In this document: one piece after another, positions 1 through 12,850 of the stretch | How the letters are laid out: every line of letters starts with the position of its first letter | Numbering within the stretch: position 1 is the stretch's first letter | Assembly (NCBI GenBank): GCA_033675545.1 | Contig: JAWDGP010005058.1 | Coordinates: 96,001 to 160,000 of the forward strand | Direction of reading: 5' to 3' | DNA from: Elysia crispata | Lineage: Eukaryota; Mollusca; Gastropoda; Plakobranchidae | DNA length: 64,000 nucleotides | Position numbers and translations under genes: made by a program | Notes under the pieces: generated by a model | Databases searched by the model: none | Told to the model about the DNA's origin: nothing | What the model saw: the letters and a program-made list of their open reading frames with translations, nothing else

Positions 1-2130
1 AAAAAGGAAGGCCAGGAAACAAACTAATCAAAAGGCTAAAACAGGGAGAAAACTAATCGAGGATAGAATTATCAGTTTAAGTACCGAAAAATTCACGATC
101 CTTAATGGTTTTTTTTGTCTTTGTAAAATCTAAGCATTTGTTAGTGCACGGATATTAAAAATATTGAGGGGAAAAAAAACATTTAAGGTTGACTGCATCG
201 TCCGGCTAATCCTATTTTTTTTTTCATCGACCGATGCATAAGTGCTACCTTGGGTCTAAATTTGAAAGTTAGCTCAAACCAATGGACATAAATATATGGA
301 AGAAAATAAAGAAAAACCCCCCCTGAATTTTCCGCTAGTCATTAAGAAAAATGATGTTGAAAAATTATATCACAAAACTACACAATAAAATTTATCTTTC
401 GGAAAGACTTTTATAATATAGAGTTAAATCCTAGAAAGGTAACTTCTGCTATTATCATGTTCTTAATACATCTTGCTCAGATTTATTGTAAAGCTCGAAA
501 ATTTTGTCTCGTCCTCTTAGCCCAACGAGTATTACATATATTTGCTACCAAGAAATTTTATCACCACAGATGCTACGTTTATTCCATGTTGGAAAATAAA
601 AAAAAAAGTTTGATTTTATTCTGGGCTCCAGCATCAGCACGATTTTACATTTTAAGATCCCATGTTCAAAAGGTGTTTAAAAACGAGCAATCTTTTCTTT
701 TACATTCACCCAGCGTAGACGTCAATTGAAGCAATGTGCCTAACATAATCAATTACTTCCATAAGGTAAATTTTGCTTCAATAATTTCTATCTGCAGATC
801 TGCTACCGCCAAATAATTTATGAGCTTTCACTCATGGCAGCCTTTCAAATGGCAAACTTGCAAGGGAGAGAATGAAAAACGGTAAAAACAAAGAGCATTA
901 TAAAAGCAAAAAACAAAATTCTTTTCTCGCTCATGCATGTGTCAGTATTCAAATTCTTATAATATCTTTGAGCTCTGTCTTGCCCTGGCTAAAAACACGT
1001 GTTATCTTCAATAAACCGTTTTTTCCCTCAAAGTTTACGTTTTTTCTTTGACACCGACGGTATGCGTTAAACGTGTGTGTGTGCTTAACCCAAACAAAGC
1101 TGAGTTCGTCCAAATTTTGTTTGATCTGCGTTCTAAACAAAATCAGATCTTTTTAGCTCAAAGGTTCATCACAAGACAAGAAGTTGAGAACTTCCTGTAG
1201 CATTAATCATAATGACCCTTTCAACACCTATGTTAGTGCCTCAAAAAAATTTTATGATGAATTTAAATGATTGTAAACTTTTTTTCTTAAAAGGTGATAT
1301 ACCTGATATTCAATTAAACCCAAACAGACAAGCCTAAAACGCTTTCAGAGTACGTTTATTAAAATGACTTTATAGAGTTATCTTTTCAGTAATAACCTGA
1401 GGTTTCGTCACATTTAACTCAAGTTTTAGACCAGCATAAAAAGTTACGCATGATAGGTCCTGAACAATCCCACGGCTATATTTAAAAGATAAAAGCCATT
1501 AAAAGGTGAATCATTAGTGTATAAAGAAACAGTACCTTTCTTAATATCAAAATAAAATTACATATCGACCTTGACTATTTTTTTTTTCTCACCAAAAATT
1601 TCTGAATCTCGCAGTTAAACGATTCATCAGAAGGGTCCACAGATTCTTGTTTTGATTGTTCAAATTATTGCAAAACATGGCTTGTTTGTCATAAAAGGTA
1701 AGGATATATATAATTTTTTTTTCATATAGACCTATATAATGTAAAAAAAAAAGAAAAAAAAGAACAAAAACTAAACAGAAATTTTGACCCGACATTGATT
1801 GTAAGGTTTCTGATGAATTTCCCTCCATTAACCCAAATTATCACAAGGAGACCCCACCATATGTCAGTAAACAAATTAAAAGCCAAAATTGTGTCCATGA
1901 AATTGTATAATTCTTCTAAAGCTTTATGAGAAGGCTTGAATTGAATGATTACCAAAAGCTGAAAAACTTACTATTACGCGTTCATTTCACGTACAGAATC
2001 CTCATTATTTTTTTTTTAAAAATTTAACAACTTGTTTCGCGTCTGTAGGATAATCTCTTTATAGCTTAGAATTGCCAAGGATGTTTCTAATACCTTGATA
2101 AATTGACTTTGAACAGCCGCAATTGCCGAG
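1..2130. other. AT-rich non-coding stretch
   Basis: I see no gene here. The open frames are short and AT-driven, and homopolymer A and T runs are frequent. The only relevant signal is TTTATT at 1355-1360, which reads AATAAA on the minus strand and could serve as a poly(A) signal for the minus-strand exon candidate ending at 2131. That link is inference. Confidence 0.5.
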
Positions 2131-2253
2131 CTAAGAATAAGTAGAGCTGTAAAGCAATGACATAATGAAGAGACGATTATGATGCTCCCTCTCTTTAATA
2201 ACACATAGATGCTGGCTCTCAACAAATCTCTCAGAAGCAAGAGTAGCTTCGAA
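2131..2253 (-). CDS. Candidate terminal exon of an unrecognised minus-strand gene
   Basis: On the minus strand a pyrimidine-rich stretch ends in an AG just before position 2253. The sequence after it stays open in frame 0 for 40 codons to a TAG at 2133-2131. The peptide begins FEATLASERFVESQHLCVIK and has a mixed, protein-like composition. Phase 0 entry fits the phase 0 exit of the exon candidate at 7241-7168, so the two could be joined across an intron of about 4.9 kb. A minus-strand AATAAA lies about 770 bases further on. I recognise no family. A second open frame (2016-2240, minus) overlaps and is equally long, so this could be chance. The call rests only on splice consensus, openness and phase. 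Confidence 0.24.
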   Translation of the reverse strand, partial: FEATLASERFVESQHLCVIKEREHHNRLFIMSLLYSSTYS

Positions 2254-2882
2254 CTGAAAAGGTATAACAGCCAAGGATAAACTTGATTTCTAAAAAGTTG
2301 TTGATATGTGCTGTGAGTGAAAATGTCTACTTGTAATTGTTGCGGTGGTAAAAAAAATCAGGAATTGTTTTTCTTTAATCACAGATTGTTTTTTTGTTTT
2401 TTTTCATATTTATAGATAATTCACTGATAATAAGAAAAACCTTTCCTTTATAAGAAAACTACAGATTCTCGATTTCTAGTTGAGCGCAGAGTCCCAAGCA
2501 CGAGCAGCTCCAAGGTAGTGGCCCATCTACAAACGTATAGCAGTAGTCATTAAGGTCTGATTGGAAGAGTCAGTCGTGCCTGTACCATCGGCCTCTCGAT
2601 ACCTTTCAAGATTGAAGAAATGAGTGCGCCTCGAGTAGAAACGCTCTAAATCGCTACAGTCTTCCGCCCACACCGCCATACACCCGACACCCTTCTCCAC
2701 TCAACATAAAACGATTTGTCTTTCCAATTTTAAACAAAATCATGTTTATGTTAATGTGATAAGCGTTAGCTATTCATACTTACTTTCAAGAAAGAATTTT
2801 CACATTACACTTTATCTTTTTTTTTTTTTTCATTTTTAACACGAGTTAAGTAAAGTCGTTTTAGGTTTCTTATTGCTTAAGG

Positions 2883-2884
<2 letters not shown>
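2254..2884. other. Gene-free stretch with a GC-richer patch
   Basis: No gene is seen. About 2475-2700 is clearly richer in G and C than its surroundings and looks like unique sequence, but neither strand carries a convincing open frame or a known repeat. Confidence 0.35.
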
Positions 2885-2963
<79 letters not shown>

Positions 2964-3155
2964 AGTAAGGGAGAGAGATATAGAGAGATAGATGGACAGA
3001 TAGAAATAAAAGAGACAGAGAGAGAATCAGAGAGACAGAAAGCTTAAAGAAAAACAAGAAGAGAGAGACACAGGCAAACAGAGAAACAGGAAAAGAGAGA
3101 GAAACACACAGAGAGATTCTTAGAGAAATAGAAAGAGGATCAGACAGAGAGAATC

Positions 3156-3203
<48 letters not shown>

Positions 3204-3209
3204 GAAAAT

Positions 3210-3243
<34 letters not shown>

Positions 3244-3345
3244 GAAAATAGAGATAGACAGAGAGAGACAGAGAGGCTAGAGAGAAAGAGAGAGAAATAC
3301 AAAGAGAGAGACAGAGAGAGAGAGAGAAAGAGATGGGTATAGAGA
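2885..3345. repeat. (GA)n array with degenerate purine-rich tail
   Basis: A perfect (AG)n run occupies about 2885-2956. It is followed by nearly 400 bases of degenerate GA-rich sequence broken by GACA, GAAA and GATA variants. Inside it a 40-bp unit containing the block gaggaaaata repeats at 3201 and 3241, so a higher-order duplication sits on top of the dinucleotide repeat. Confidence 0.95.
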
Positions 3346-3876
3346 GGACCTTATTTTATCGAGGTTGAAATTTACAAAACTGTCTGGATCTTTCCCTTGT
3401 AACAGTTTAGATCATTAATATCTATTTAACACAAAATATAAAAAAAAACGCGAATCAAGGCATTTGATCCCAAGATGCCGGCCTTTCCCCTAGAAAAAGG
3501 CACATGGGATTGTGATCGTATCAATTTTCGTGATTGGAAGTATTTCTCTCAGGTCCCCTATCGCCGAAAGGATTTGGTAACAACGTACATCCAATCACAT
3601 TCTTTTTGCACGTTAATCCCAACTCAAATGAACAACTCTAATATTTTTCTTTCCCCACTGCCTATGGCAAAAAGCCTTCAAGCCGTTTAGGAAATATAAC
3701 ATTCGTTTCCCACTTGTATGACTAAATGGTGCAATTAATGGAATCGGCTCTATAGACGAGAGTATTAAAGATTGAAGTTAAGACGTAATGCCCATTGGGA
3801 GAAGTAACAACAAAGCCCCCCAAAAATGAGGATAGAATGAAACCAGGAAAAGGAGCCTGATTGGAAAGGAAGGGAG

Positions 3877-3879
<3 letters not shown>
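3346..3879. other. Short stretch between GA arrays; one weak ORF
   Basis: A 71-codon ATG frame runs from 3475 to 3690 on the plus strand, with an A at -3 of its start. Its N-terminal half (MPAFPLEKGTWDCDRINFRD) looks protein-like and the rest less so. No family is recognised, and at this base composition the length is compatible with chance. Confidence 0.2.

Positions 3880-3949
<70 letters not shown>
3880..3949. repeat. (GA)n microsatellite
   Basis: This is an uninterrupted dinucleotide run of about 70 bp, entered from a GGGAGGGAA purine stretch and left through a GCGAGAAAG junction. Confidence 0.97.
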
Positions 3950-3954
<5 letters not shown>

Positions 3955-5524
3955 AAGATTGAGTGAGATGTGGATGGAGAGAAAATATCAGAGAGAAAGA
4001 ATAGAAGATTCTGTCGTGAGATGGTAAATGTATTCATATGTATAAGGAACAAATTGGTGGTGAGCGAGAGGAAGAGAGAGGGAAACAAAGAATTATGAAA
4101 GTCCGCTATGATGATTGGATGTTTACCGAAAAATTGTCTTCTATGGCATGAACAGCCATTAAAACATTTAAAAAAAAATCATGAGAACCAAACCTGTGAA
4201 TGTAAAGTAAAACTTGTAGAAAAAATATCCGGTCCTTAAGTTAAAAAACAACTTTTCTCCTTCACTTATAAGCAATGCATTTTTTTTTGATTATCTAGGC
4301 ATCACTAAGCTAGCAGTGTAAAGTTCGCTGTAAAAAATATTTATAAGTGCATCTATTTGTATTTTAAAGTAAGGTAGACGGTACCCGGCACGGGAAAGCT
4401 CTGTATACCTACGCAACCCACTAACACTTCTTAACTTACTATGCAGCGTCTGCTTCATATAACTTTATGTTTCATTATTTCTAACGTAGATATAGACTTG
4501 CTTATATAAGTATTATTTTATAGTGCTCAACAAAGAGGAGCGCGCATAATAACAAATATCTGGGTAATTATTTAAAATATATATTTTTTCAATTGACAAA
4601 ATCAAAATCAAGACTTGCTTATCCTTGCTTATCATAGAATAATTTGGTTTTTAGTCACATTTCATACTTTATGAGAACCTTCTATATATTTTGTTCACAA
4701 TTACATTAAAAACCTATGCGACCATTTGGGAAACCTTTTGGTCACTACTCACCGCTATAAAACTTTGAAACTCTGACGCAAATTATGACACGAATCAAAC
4801 GCAGAAGGAACTGGGAAGGGATTAAACTATATAGATCTAACGGTGTTGTGTCGAAGTAATTTATCTATAACTGCTTGTTCTAAATAGAAAGATCAGAGGC
4901 GTGGCGTGGAAGAAAGTGGAGGAGGGGAAAAACAGGAAAGGGGAAAAATCATACCAAATCTCCAGTTTTAAAAAAATAATTTTAAAAAGAAAAAAAAAAC
5001 CTCACTGACCATTTTTTGTTCTCAGAGTTTCGCAATAATTTTTTAACCAATGGCGTTGTTTTCACAACTTCGGCCCGGCGAAATGAACAATTCTGGAACT
5101 TCCGTTATCTTAATTGTCTGTCAAGATGGTGTAGAGATGGCCGTAAACATTACGGTTATCCCGGCTTCAATCAATTGTCACACAAGTATAGGGCGAATAA
5201 AATAACGCTAGCTGGCTAAGATTTAAGGTAATTTATTCTGTTCAGAATCTAAAAGAAAAGAGATACAATGGTGAAAAATTAAAATGACAAAGGAAGGGAA
5301 AGAAAAAAAAAAACCATTACGTCTCTTTTCCTTACAGCGTTTGCGGATTACAATCTTTATGTCGGTATTAATATATAAAATATAGAAAGGTAGCTTTTAT
5401 ATAAATGAGGTGAGAGAGAAAGAGAGAGATAAACTGTACAAATTCAGAGACAGAGACGGAAACAAAGACAGAGATATACAAATATAGACAACTTAGAGGG
5501 TTTAACACATTTTCATAAGTTACC

Positions 5525-5529
<5 letters not shown>
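3950..5529. other. AT-rich stretch; two overlapping short frames near 5.1 kb
   Basis: Mostly featureless. Between 5016 and 5219 two plus-strand frames are open at once: a 67-codon frame, and a 51-codon ATG frame at 5050-5205 that begins MALFSQLRPGEMNNSGTSVI. An acceptor-like ttgttctcag ends at about 5026. GC is higher here than around it. Neither peptide is recognised. Confidence 0.25.

Positions 5530-5577
<48 letters not shown>
5530..5577. repeat. (AT)n microsatellite
   Basis: A perfect (TA)n run of about 48 bp, able to form a cruciform. Confidence 0.97.
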
Positions 5578-5578
<1 letters not shown>

Positions 5579-7167
5579 GTTTTTTACTTTTTTGTCTCCT
5601 TTGTCCCCAAGGATCTCATCAAGACGTTTTTTTTTAATATTATAATTCTAAGCTTACATTGTAAACAAAATATAACCACAAAAGCACTTTTATTGAAATT
5701 CTCCGTCTAAAGTGTAGGGGGATAGAGGTTAAATAGTCTTGAGAAAAGAGTGACAGATCTTTTTAACCGTACCATCTACGGTTTAATTAGTAATTAAAGT
5801 ATCGTTTGGAAAACTAATCTAACGATCTCACGTCCAACTACCCATGCGCAAGGAACTCGCTCTCATCGGTCATATCCGGTTTCCAATCAGAGGGAATTAT
5901 GGGTTTGCCCATGTCTCCCAGAGGTCATCCATCTTTCTAGTTTTGTCAAGCTTTATTTACGCGTTTACCACTTCGACTCGTAAAACAGTACTTTCAAAAA
6001 TCCTAATTTGTTATTTTAAAAGTCATTGCCCCCTTTCATGATCAACTCGAACACAAGAACGTATTGTTATAGCGGTCACTTCCGGCTTTTCACCCATACA
6101 GTTTATAAGATAGTGCTGAAAAAAAAACATAGTCAACATCAATAGATTTATCATGCTCGTATGGCATTAAGGCCAAAAAAGAAATAAATAAAAGGAAAAA
6201 AAAAACCCTATAGAAATCGAGACTTGTCCTTTTCTATCGGAATATCTAATTGTTATTCTAAGGCCAATATGGCATAAAAAGTTCACAAAGAGAAGATCTA
6301 GGACATAATTATTTAAAAGATAAAACTTAGAACAAAAAGCGGGTGTACGGTATTCTCCGTGTACAAGAAGGAAAATCATAGACATTTTGTTTTGTTTACA
6401 TAATCTCATCACTCTTTTTTTTTTTTTGACGTGTTTTTTTTTTTTTTTTGCCAGCAGTTAGAAACACGGACTTATTTTTGAAGGCTGAATAGATTCTTTC
6501 ACATCGACAAAATGGATTTTTTGTATGTGCAAGAAGCTCCCGTCATGCAGCGGCGGGCTGAAATGGCGAAATGCATGAATTGGTTGCAAACCTAATTATA
6601 GTTCTTTCAAATTTCAGTCCGAATGGGTTTTCTTTAAAAAAAAAAAAAAACTCGTCCAGCATCTCGCATTGCTATCTTAGTATGACTATTGTCGTACTAG
6701 TCTGTAACTCAAAATTTAAAAATTTCTGCTAATAAGGTACACGTTAAAAGGGTAAACCTAAAATTGCATTGATAAGATCTCTATTGTTTTCACACTGTAA
6801 AAAAAATATGAAAAAACGCTTTGATATGAACAGTTATTTCGCATTAAAGATTGGTCATATCATACCGACAACAAATAGTGTTGTGAATTAAAAAAAATTA
6901 TCTGGCCCGACGAGTTAGTAATGTGCGTGGGAAAAGCCTAGTCGACTCAACGAACATCTGATTATACATCTCATATTTCACCAGCCCAGCATTTACAATT
7001 ATACTTGTCTGCACCAAGAAGATCTTATATAGAATAATAAAAAATATTGCACTTGCCCCCCCACCAAAAAAAAAGAAAATTCATCAGCGTTGTTTCGATC
7101 TAATTCATTTAGTCTTCAGAGATAGATTAATATTATTAATAAAGCAAGGCATAAACGAAGATTTTAC
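5578..7167. other. AT-rich non-coding stretch
   Basis: No gene is seen. The open frames of 65 and 81 codons (5844-6041 plus, 6167-6412 minus) have no recognisable features. Long A and T homopolymers occur around 6414-6450 and 6635-6650. Confidence 0.45.
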
Positions 7168-7241
7168 CTGAAGAAGTGGTTGCGGTAATCTAGTGCGTTG
7201 AGGCGTGTCCAGGAACGGCGGCTTTGGAATCAGTAGGTCAC
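7168..7241 (-). CDS. Candidate internal exon of an unrecognised minus-strand gene
   Basis: On the minus strand a strong acceptor (ccttttctttttaccag) precedes 7241 and a donor (CAG, then gtaaaatc) follows 7168. The 74 bases between are GC-rich, about half G and C in a one-third GC background. In the spliced frame they are fully open, giving DLLIPKPPFLDTPQRTRLPQ followed by PLLQ. Entry is phase 1 and exit phase 0. Entry phase fits the exit of the candidate at 9436-9382, and exit phase fits the candidate at 2253-2131. The proline-rich peptide is not recognised. Of the exon-like blocks in the first 10 kb this has the best splice signals. Confidence 0.38.
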
Positions 7242-7408
7242 CTGGTAAAAAGAAAAGGATTCCATTAAATTTGATATAAATATACAAGACAAAATAGGTT
7301 TTAAAGAAAAATTAAGCAAAGGGGAAGAAGGCGTTAGTATTCCAATAAAACAAAAAGAAGTGCAAAGAAAAGAATCCTCTATAGCTCTCTCCCTATTTTT
7401 TCATCTAA
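7242..7408. other. Intron-like spacer
   Basis: Short AT-rich sequence with no feature other than the pyrimidine tract, read on the minus strand, that serves the acceptor at 7242. Confidence 0.3.
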
Positions 7409-7432
7409 TCTCTCTCTGTCTCTCTCTCTGTC

Positions 7433-7478
<46 letters not shown>
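7409..7478. repeat. (CT)n microsatellite with tctctctctg subrepeats
   Basis: The 5' part carries CT blocks punctuated by single G residues. The 3' part is a perfect (TC)n run to 7478. Confidence 0.95.
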
Positions 7479-7481
<3 letters not shown>

Positions 7482-8431
7482 TCTTCTAAACCATCAATCT
7501 ATCTTTTCATACAAAAGCCTTTTTTCTTAGCTATTTCCAATTAAATAGCTCAAAGCGTTTTGCAAAGGATATTCGTCAGGCCTTTACAAACACAAATATC
7601 TCTTTAAACTGATAAATAAAAATACAACGAATAAAACAGAGCCTCTTTCGAGAGCTCTGCAAGATCTTCCACAGCACGGCTAAAGTCGTGTATTCTTTTT
7701 GCTGTTGAATGAGATAAAGAGTCGCAGACGTGCTATGAATCTTTTCTAAATATTGAGCCATTGAGCCTCAAATCAGAGAGCCCAATTTCTAGCTCTAAAC
7801 AGCCAGTCGTGCTTAGTCTGTATGCCTATCCATCTATCTATCTTTATCTCTCTCTGTATATCATTTCACTTACCTGCCTATCTATATATCTCTTTTCTTC
7901 TCTCTGTCGTTATATCCCTGTCTCAGTTTAATGTTGTTTCATTTGTAATGTCTGTTTCTGTCTCTTCCCCTTTCTTTTTTCCCCTTCTTCTTCCTTTTCT
8001 CTCCCTGTTGTATATCTGTCCGTATAGTTCTGGCTGCCAAACTCTATCCCTGCCTCTTTCTGTGCTTTTTTTTTCGATTCAACATTTGGGATTCTGAATA
8101 TTACACAAAGTGCAGAAAGGGTGTCTATAAAATGAAAAAAAAAATATCAAGCTTATCGCAAAAAAATGTTATTTCGAGGAGTATGCCAAAAAGGATAACA
8201 ACCTTTATCTTCCATTGTAAAGAAACATAAGTTGAGAATATGTTGTCATAAAAGTTTTGGCACTCTCTGTGGCCAGTATGGAACTTGCATTTTAATATAG
8301 CTGATTCATATATTAAACAAAACAAAACCAAAAGCTCGAGCGCAAGCTAAAGCTTTATAAGTCAGTCTAAAGCATACCTAATTGTATGGTTTCATCGTTA
8401 AAACGTTAGTATTACACTCACAAGTCTTGAT

Positions 8432-8437
<6 letters not shown>
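7479..8437. other. Gene-free, partly pyrimidine-rich stretch
   Basis: From about 7820 to 8080 the sequence is degenerate CT/CTAT-rich, and the open frame 7822-8097 is translated low complexity. The remainder shows no gene. Confidence 0.5.
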
Positions 8438-8462
<25 letters not shown>

Positions 8463-8463
8463 T
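8438..8463. repeat. (AT)n microsatellite
   Basis: Short perfect (AT)n run of about 26 bp. Confidence 0.93.
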
Positions 8464-8469
8464 GATGTG

Positions 8470-8690
8470 TGCATCATCACTAAAAGCATGACTCTTGTAG
8501 TTTTCATTCTCATCATCATCAACATCAATCAGGTTATTATTACAATCACTGTCAATATCATTATCCTAATCATCTTCATTAATATCGTTATGAATGACAT
8601 CAACATCATCGGTCTTGTCATCTTCATCATTATCTTTAACAATCATCGTTACCATGTTCAACTTATCCCCGTGATGAGTATCCTCTTTGT
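8470..8690. repeat. Degenerate (ATC)n trinucleotide tract
   Basis: Plus-strand ATC/ATT/AAC triplets in loose tandem give an artefactual isoleucine-rich frame (8467-8727). It reads as an old, decayed trinucleotide microsatellite rather than a gene. Confidence 0.75.
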
Positions 8691-8906
8691 TCACTACATC
8701 ACGTATATCTCTACTCGATGCTTCTAACATATACAAACTTGAAACACTTAGACTGGCAGTTCATAATTATATCTTTCTTGTTACTGGGAGTGCTTCAACT
8801 CCAAAATACTTTCAGCATAGCCCAAACAGATAACCTTTTCTCTCTCTTCCTACCTATTTATCTAATATCTTTGAATCATTCTCTTTCTCTTTGTCTCTCT
8901 CTCTGT

Positions 8907-9078
8907 CTCTTCTTCTTCTTCTTCTTCTTCTTCTTCTTCTTCTTCTTCTTCTTCTTCTTCTTCTTCTTCTTCTTCTTCTTCTTCTTCTTCTTCTTCTTCT
9001 TCTTCTTCTTCTTCTTCTTCTTCTACTCCTCCTTCTCCTCCTCCTTTTCCTCCTTCTTCTTCTACTCCTCCTTCTTCT
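8907..9078. repeat. (CTT)n trinucleotide array with CTC-rich end
   Basis: About 117 bp of perfect (CTT)n, then about 55 bp of CTC/CTT variants. All three plus-strand phases stay open (poly-Leu, poly-Phe, poly-Ser) and the minus strand gives poly-Arg. None of these frames is a gene. The strict purine/pyrimidine strand asymmetry is the kind that can form intramolecular triplex. Confidence 0.97.
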
Positions 9079-9381
9079 ATATACCCTACCCTTTGGCACT
9101 ATGATAGTTTCCATACAAACCTCCCTTGCTTTTCAATAAACTTATCTATATCGGTATATCAAAGTAATGAGAGTTGAGATGTCCCATTTTCTTACGCCGG
9201 ATCAGAACCCGAGAACATTTTATTTAACGTCACGTTACATTGGCATTTGCTTAGTTGAAATAAGCTGCAGCAGTAGAGGGAAAGTAACATGAAAATGGAA
9301 AATCCGTCGAGTTTCCCTTGTATACCGTTGTTTAACGAGAACATCGGATTTCATTCCTGTTTTAGAAAAGCATAGAATTAC
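9079..9381. other. Gene-free stretch
   Basis: Nothing supportable is seen between the CTT array and the exon candidate that follows. Confidence 0.35.
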
Positions 9382-9436
9382 CTCCCCATACACTGAACAG
9401 ATTATACGCGAGTGCTAAAAGCAGATTTGGATATGT
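9382..9436 (-). CDS. Candidate internal exon of an unrecognised minus-strand gene
   Basis: On the minus strand an acceptor (caaccctacttttcag) ends just before 9436 and a donor (GGGGAG, then gtaatt) follows 9382. Of the three frames across the 55 bases only frame 0 is open, and it reads TYPNLLLALAYNLFSVWG, a hydrophobic segment that could be part of a membrane helix. Entry is phase 0 and exit phase 1, matching the entry phase of the exon candidate at 7241-7168; the junction codon would be GGT (Gly). The exon is very short, so openness alone is weak evidence. No homologue is recognised and no upstream exon was found. Confidence 0.27.
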
Positions 9437-10558
<1,122 letters not shown>

Positions 10559-10593
10559 GCAAAGACAGATAGAAAGAGAGAGAACAAGAAAAA

Positions 10594-10636
10594 GGGTTGG
10601 GGGGGGGGAGGGGGGAGAGGAAGAGGGAGAAGGGGA
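10594..10636 (+). repeat. G-run / G-rich purine tract
   Basis: Runs of ten and six or more Gs are separated by single A residues and followed by GAGG/GGGAGA. Enough G-tracts lie close together for a G-quadruplex on the plus strand. Confidence 0.8.
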
Positions 10637-10769
10637 ATGTAAATAGAGAATTTGCTTTATTATTTCAAGAAGGTGCCAAATTTTAGGCTCTTTCCTTTTT
10701 TACATCACCGTTTCAAAGACTTATAAGAGCATAGAAAACATTTGTGATCAAGTAGTAAACACCAATACA

Positions 10770-10789
10770 GAGAGAGAAAGAGAAACAAT

Positions 10790-10821
<32 letters not shown>

Positions 10822-10935
10822 AAGGGAAAGAAAGAGAGAGAGAAAGACAGAGACGTAGATTAAGAGAGAAAGAAAGACAGAGACGTAGATTAAGAGAGAA
10901 AGAAAGATGGACACACAGAGAACGAGAGAAAATAG
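10770..10935. repeat. Degenerate GA-rich tract with 30-bp duplication
   Basis: GA-rich sequence in which the block gacagagacgtagattaaga occurs twice, 30 bp apart (agacgtagat at 10851 and 10881). Confidence 0.9.
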
Positions 10936-10947
10936 AAAATAGTTTAA

Positions 10948-11415
10948 AATCTTAAGGTTCCATTTTCAAGAGGTTTGAAAACTGAGGATGGAACATCATC
11001 TCTGATTTCTCTCCCTAACTTTCTCAAAGATTCTCTCTGGAAAAAAAATACTCGAACTACGATTGAGTTAAGCAGAATTCATAACTCTAAAAAGGGAGAA
11101 ATCGTATTGCAAATCTTGTTCAAGCGCATCCAGAAAATCTCTGCAGTTTCTAATTACATAAGTTTTCACTGGAATTCAGATGAAAGGCGTATTTCCATTC
11201 AATTAAACAATTTTTCAGTCATATTTCACCCTCAGCATTCAGCACTGATTAAAATAAAAAGTGCTGCTTACGAAGAAATCAATAATAGATTTAAGCTCAA
11301 GCACTCAAAAAGGCCAACGAAAAAAGGATCGTTAAGATTTTCAAATTTTGTTGTAGTTTCAAAGTTGTACCTTCAGGTCATTCATTTTTTCTTTTATTTT
11401 TTAAATTTTTATTGA
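10948..11415 (+). other. Long open frame of uncertain coding status
   Basis: The plus frame is open from 10948 to a stop ending at 11415, about 155 codons, and is not low-complexity: it contains segments such as YISFHWNSDERRISIQLNNF. It has no ATG at all; the only start codon near its 5' end is a TTG at 10975. It could be part of an exon, but clear flanking splice sites were not found. At roughly one-third GC a frame this long is expected only rarely by chance in 64 kb, yet not so rarely as to settle it. No family is recognised. Confidence 0.18.
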
Positions 11416-12640
11416 TGAATAAATACTTACAGTAGGAGCCTACCTTGTTGAAAAATAAAAAGAAAAGATGAATCAAAATTTTGTTACATTTGACAATGAC
11501 TTGGACTCAGTTGCCACCTTTTGACTATGTCTTACGATAAAGAAACCAATTGTACACGGTCTATTTTCACTACTGAAGAACTGATTTCATTACTTATAAA
11601 CAGGTGAACATTTCTCACGTGTTCCTCATTGATTTATCTTTAATGAGTAAGATCTTACATTTCCGTAACAAGCATTTTTATCCACCGTATTCTTTACTGT
11701 CTAAATGAAAAGTTTTTTTCTTATTTCGGATTTTGTCATCAAACTTCAAAATAGTTTTAGGAGAAAAAAAAAAGATATTTCTCGAGGAAAAAGATATTTC
11801 TCTATTACTAGAATTTACAGCAAGCTTAGCGATGCTCTTAATGGGATCAGGATCAAGATGCATATCATTTTTTTTTCGCTTGTCTTTGATATATTAACTT
11901 ACAAAACTCCTTTTTTTTCGTCAATTTCAGCTTTTTCAAAATTAGATTATGCTTTTTAAGAGCAGATGATCTATTTATAAAGATGCACATGCCTTAACAT
12001 AACAATTAAAAAAAAAATTATTTTGAACTCTTTTAAACAATACACAGCTCTATCTTGATATTATACATCACTTGATTTGTTCAAGGAAAGAAGATAACTA
12101 AAGTATTTTTTGGGATGTCTCGAAGCAATTCTTTAAAACTATGCAGGGTGAACTTAAGTTTTTTGAACACAAATTGCTAAAGGTGATTAAATATTTCATC
12201 GCTTCTAAATTTGATTAATTTGAAAATGAAAAGATAAAATATTTAACCGTTTCATTTTTACATATTTTAAAACCAACTCTCTCTATTTTTGCCTGCAATT
12301 TTTGTTTGGTATCACCAAGATATAAATATTTTACTAAATGTATAATATACAAAACATATCTATAAAAAGAAAATATCATTTGGATGAAACATTATGTATC
12401 TGGTAATTTCGTAAGGATAAAAAATGAACCGCATTAACTTCGATAAATTAGTAAACTTGGTCTGGTTAAGTTTCATTTCCGGAGCTCTGCAAAGTCTCCT
12501 AGTAATTACAGAAACCATAAGTTACGAGAATGCTTCCATTTATCTACAATTATGCGATCTGCACCCACCCCTCTTAATTTTACTTCTTGTTTAGTCTTCT
12601 GGTCAGCTTGCCACTCATACATAGATCATTTCTAGATCTT
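11416..12640. other. AT-rich non-coding stretch
   Basis: No gene is seen. A minus-strand donor-like gtaagt at about 11431 follows a 13-bp block bounded by an acceptor-like cag or aag, too short to call. Confidence 0.45.
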
Positions 12641-12654
12641 CCTCATAGTTTGAT

Positions 12655-12850
12655 CTTCGGAGCGAGCGCGGCTTGTGATTGATGAGTCTGCGGCCATTAG
12701 CTTTGAGCTTCCGTGCATTAGCGTTTGAACTGTCCGACACCGGGCGTTTATCTTGATAAAATAATTGTGAACCTGGAGATCATTTCATGGCCCTGAGTGG
12801 GCGTGCAAATGTCCCGGGGGTGCTTTTAAGAGCTGCACTGTTTTCATTGG
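12655..12850. other. GC-richer unique block, candidate regulatory element
   Basis: In an AT-rich setting this block is near half G and C. It holds CATTAGC, TTATC/GATA and TAAT motifs and no long open frame on either strand. It is neither a simple repeat nor a recognised mobile element. It has the look of a conserved non-coding element, but conservation cannot be judged from one sequence. Confidence 0.2.

Noticed and set aside
2885-3345. CRISPR array (regular repeats)
   Set aside because: The sequence is simple dinucleotide repeat with no unique spacers of constant length, in eukaryotic-type DNA.
8718-9139. Poly-Phe, poly-Leu and poly-Arg frames over 8.9-9.1 kb
   Set aside because: All are translations of the (CTT)n array; three or more frames are open together.
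11419-11450. 13-bp microexon with strong GTAAGT donor on the minus strand
   Set aside because: Too short to support without transcript evidence, and no neighbouring exon of matching phase was identified.
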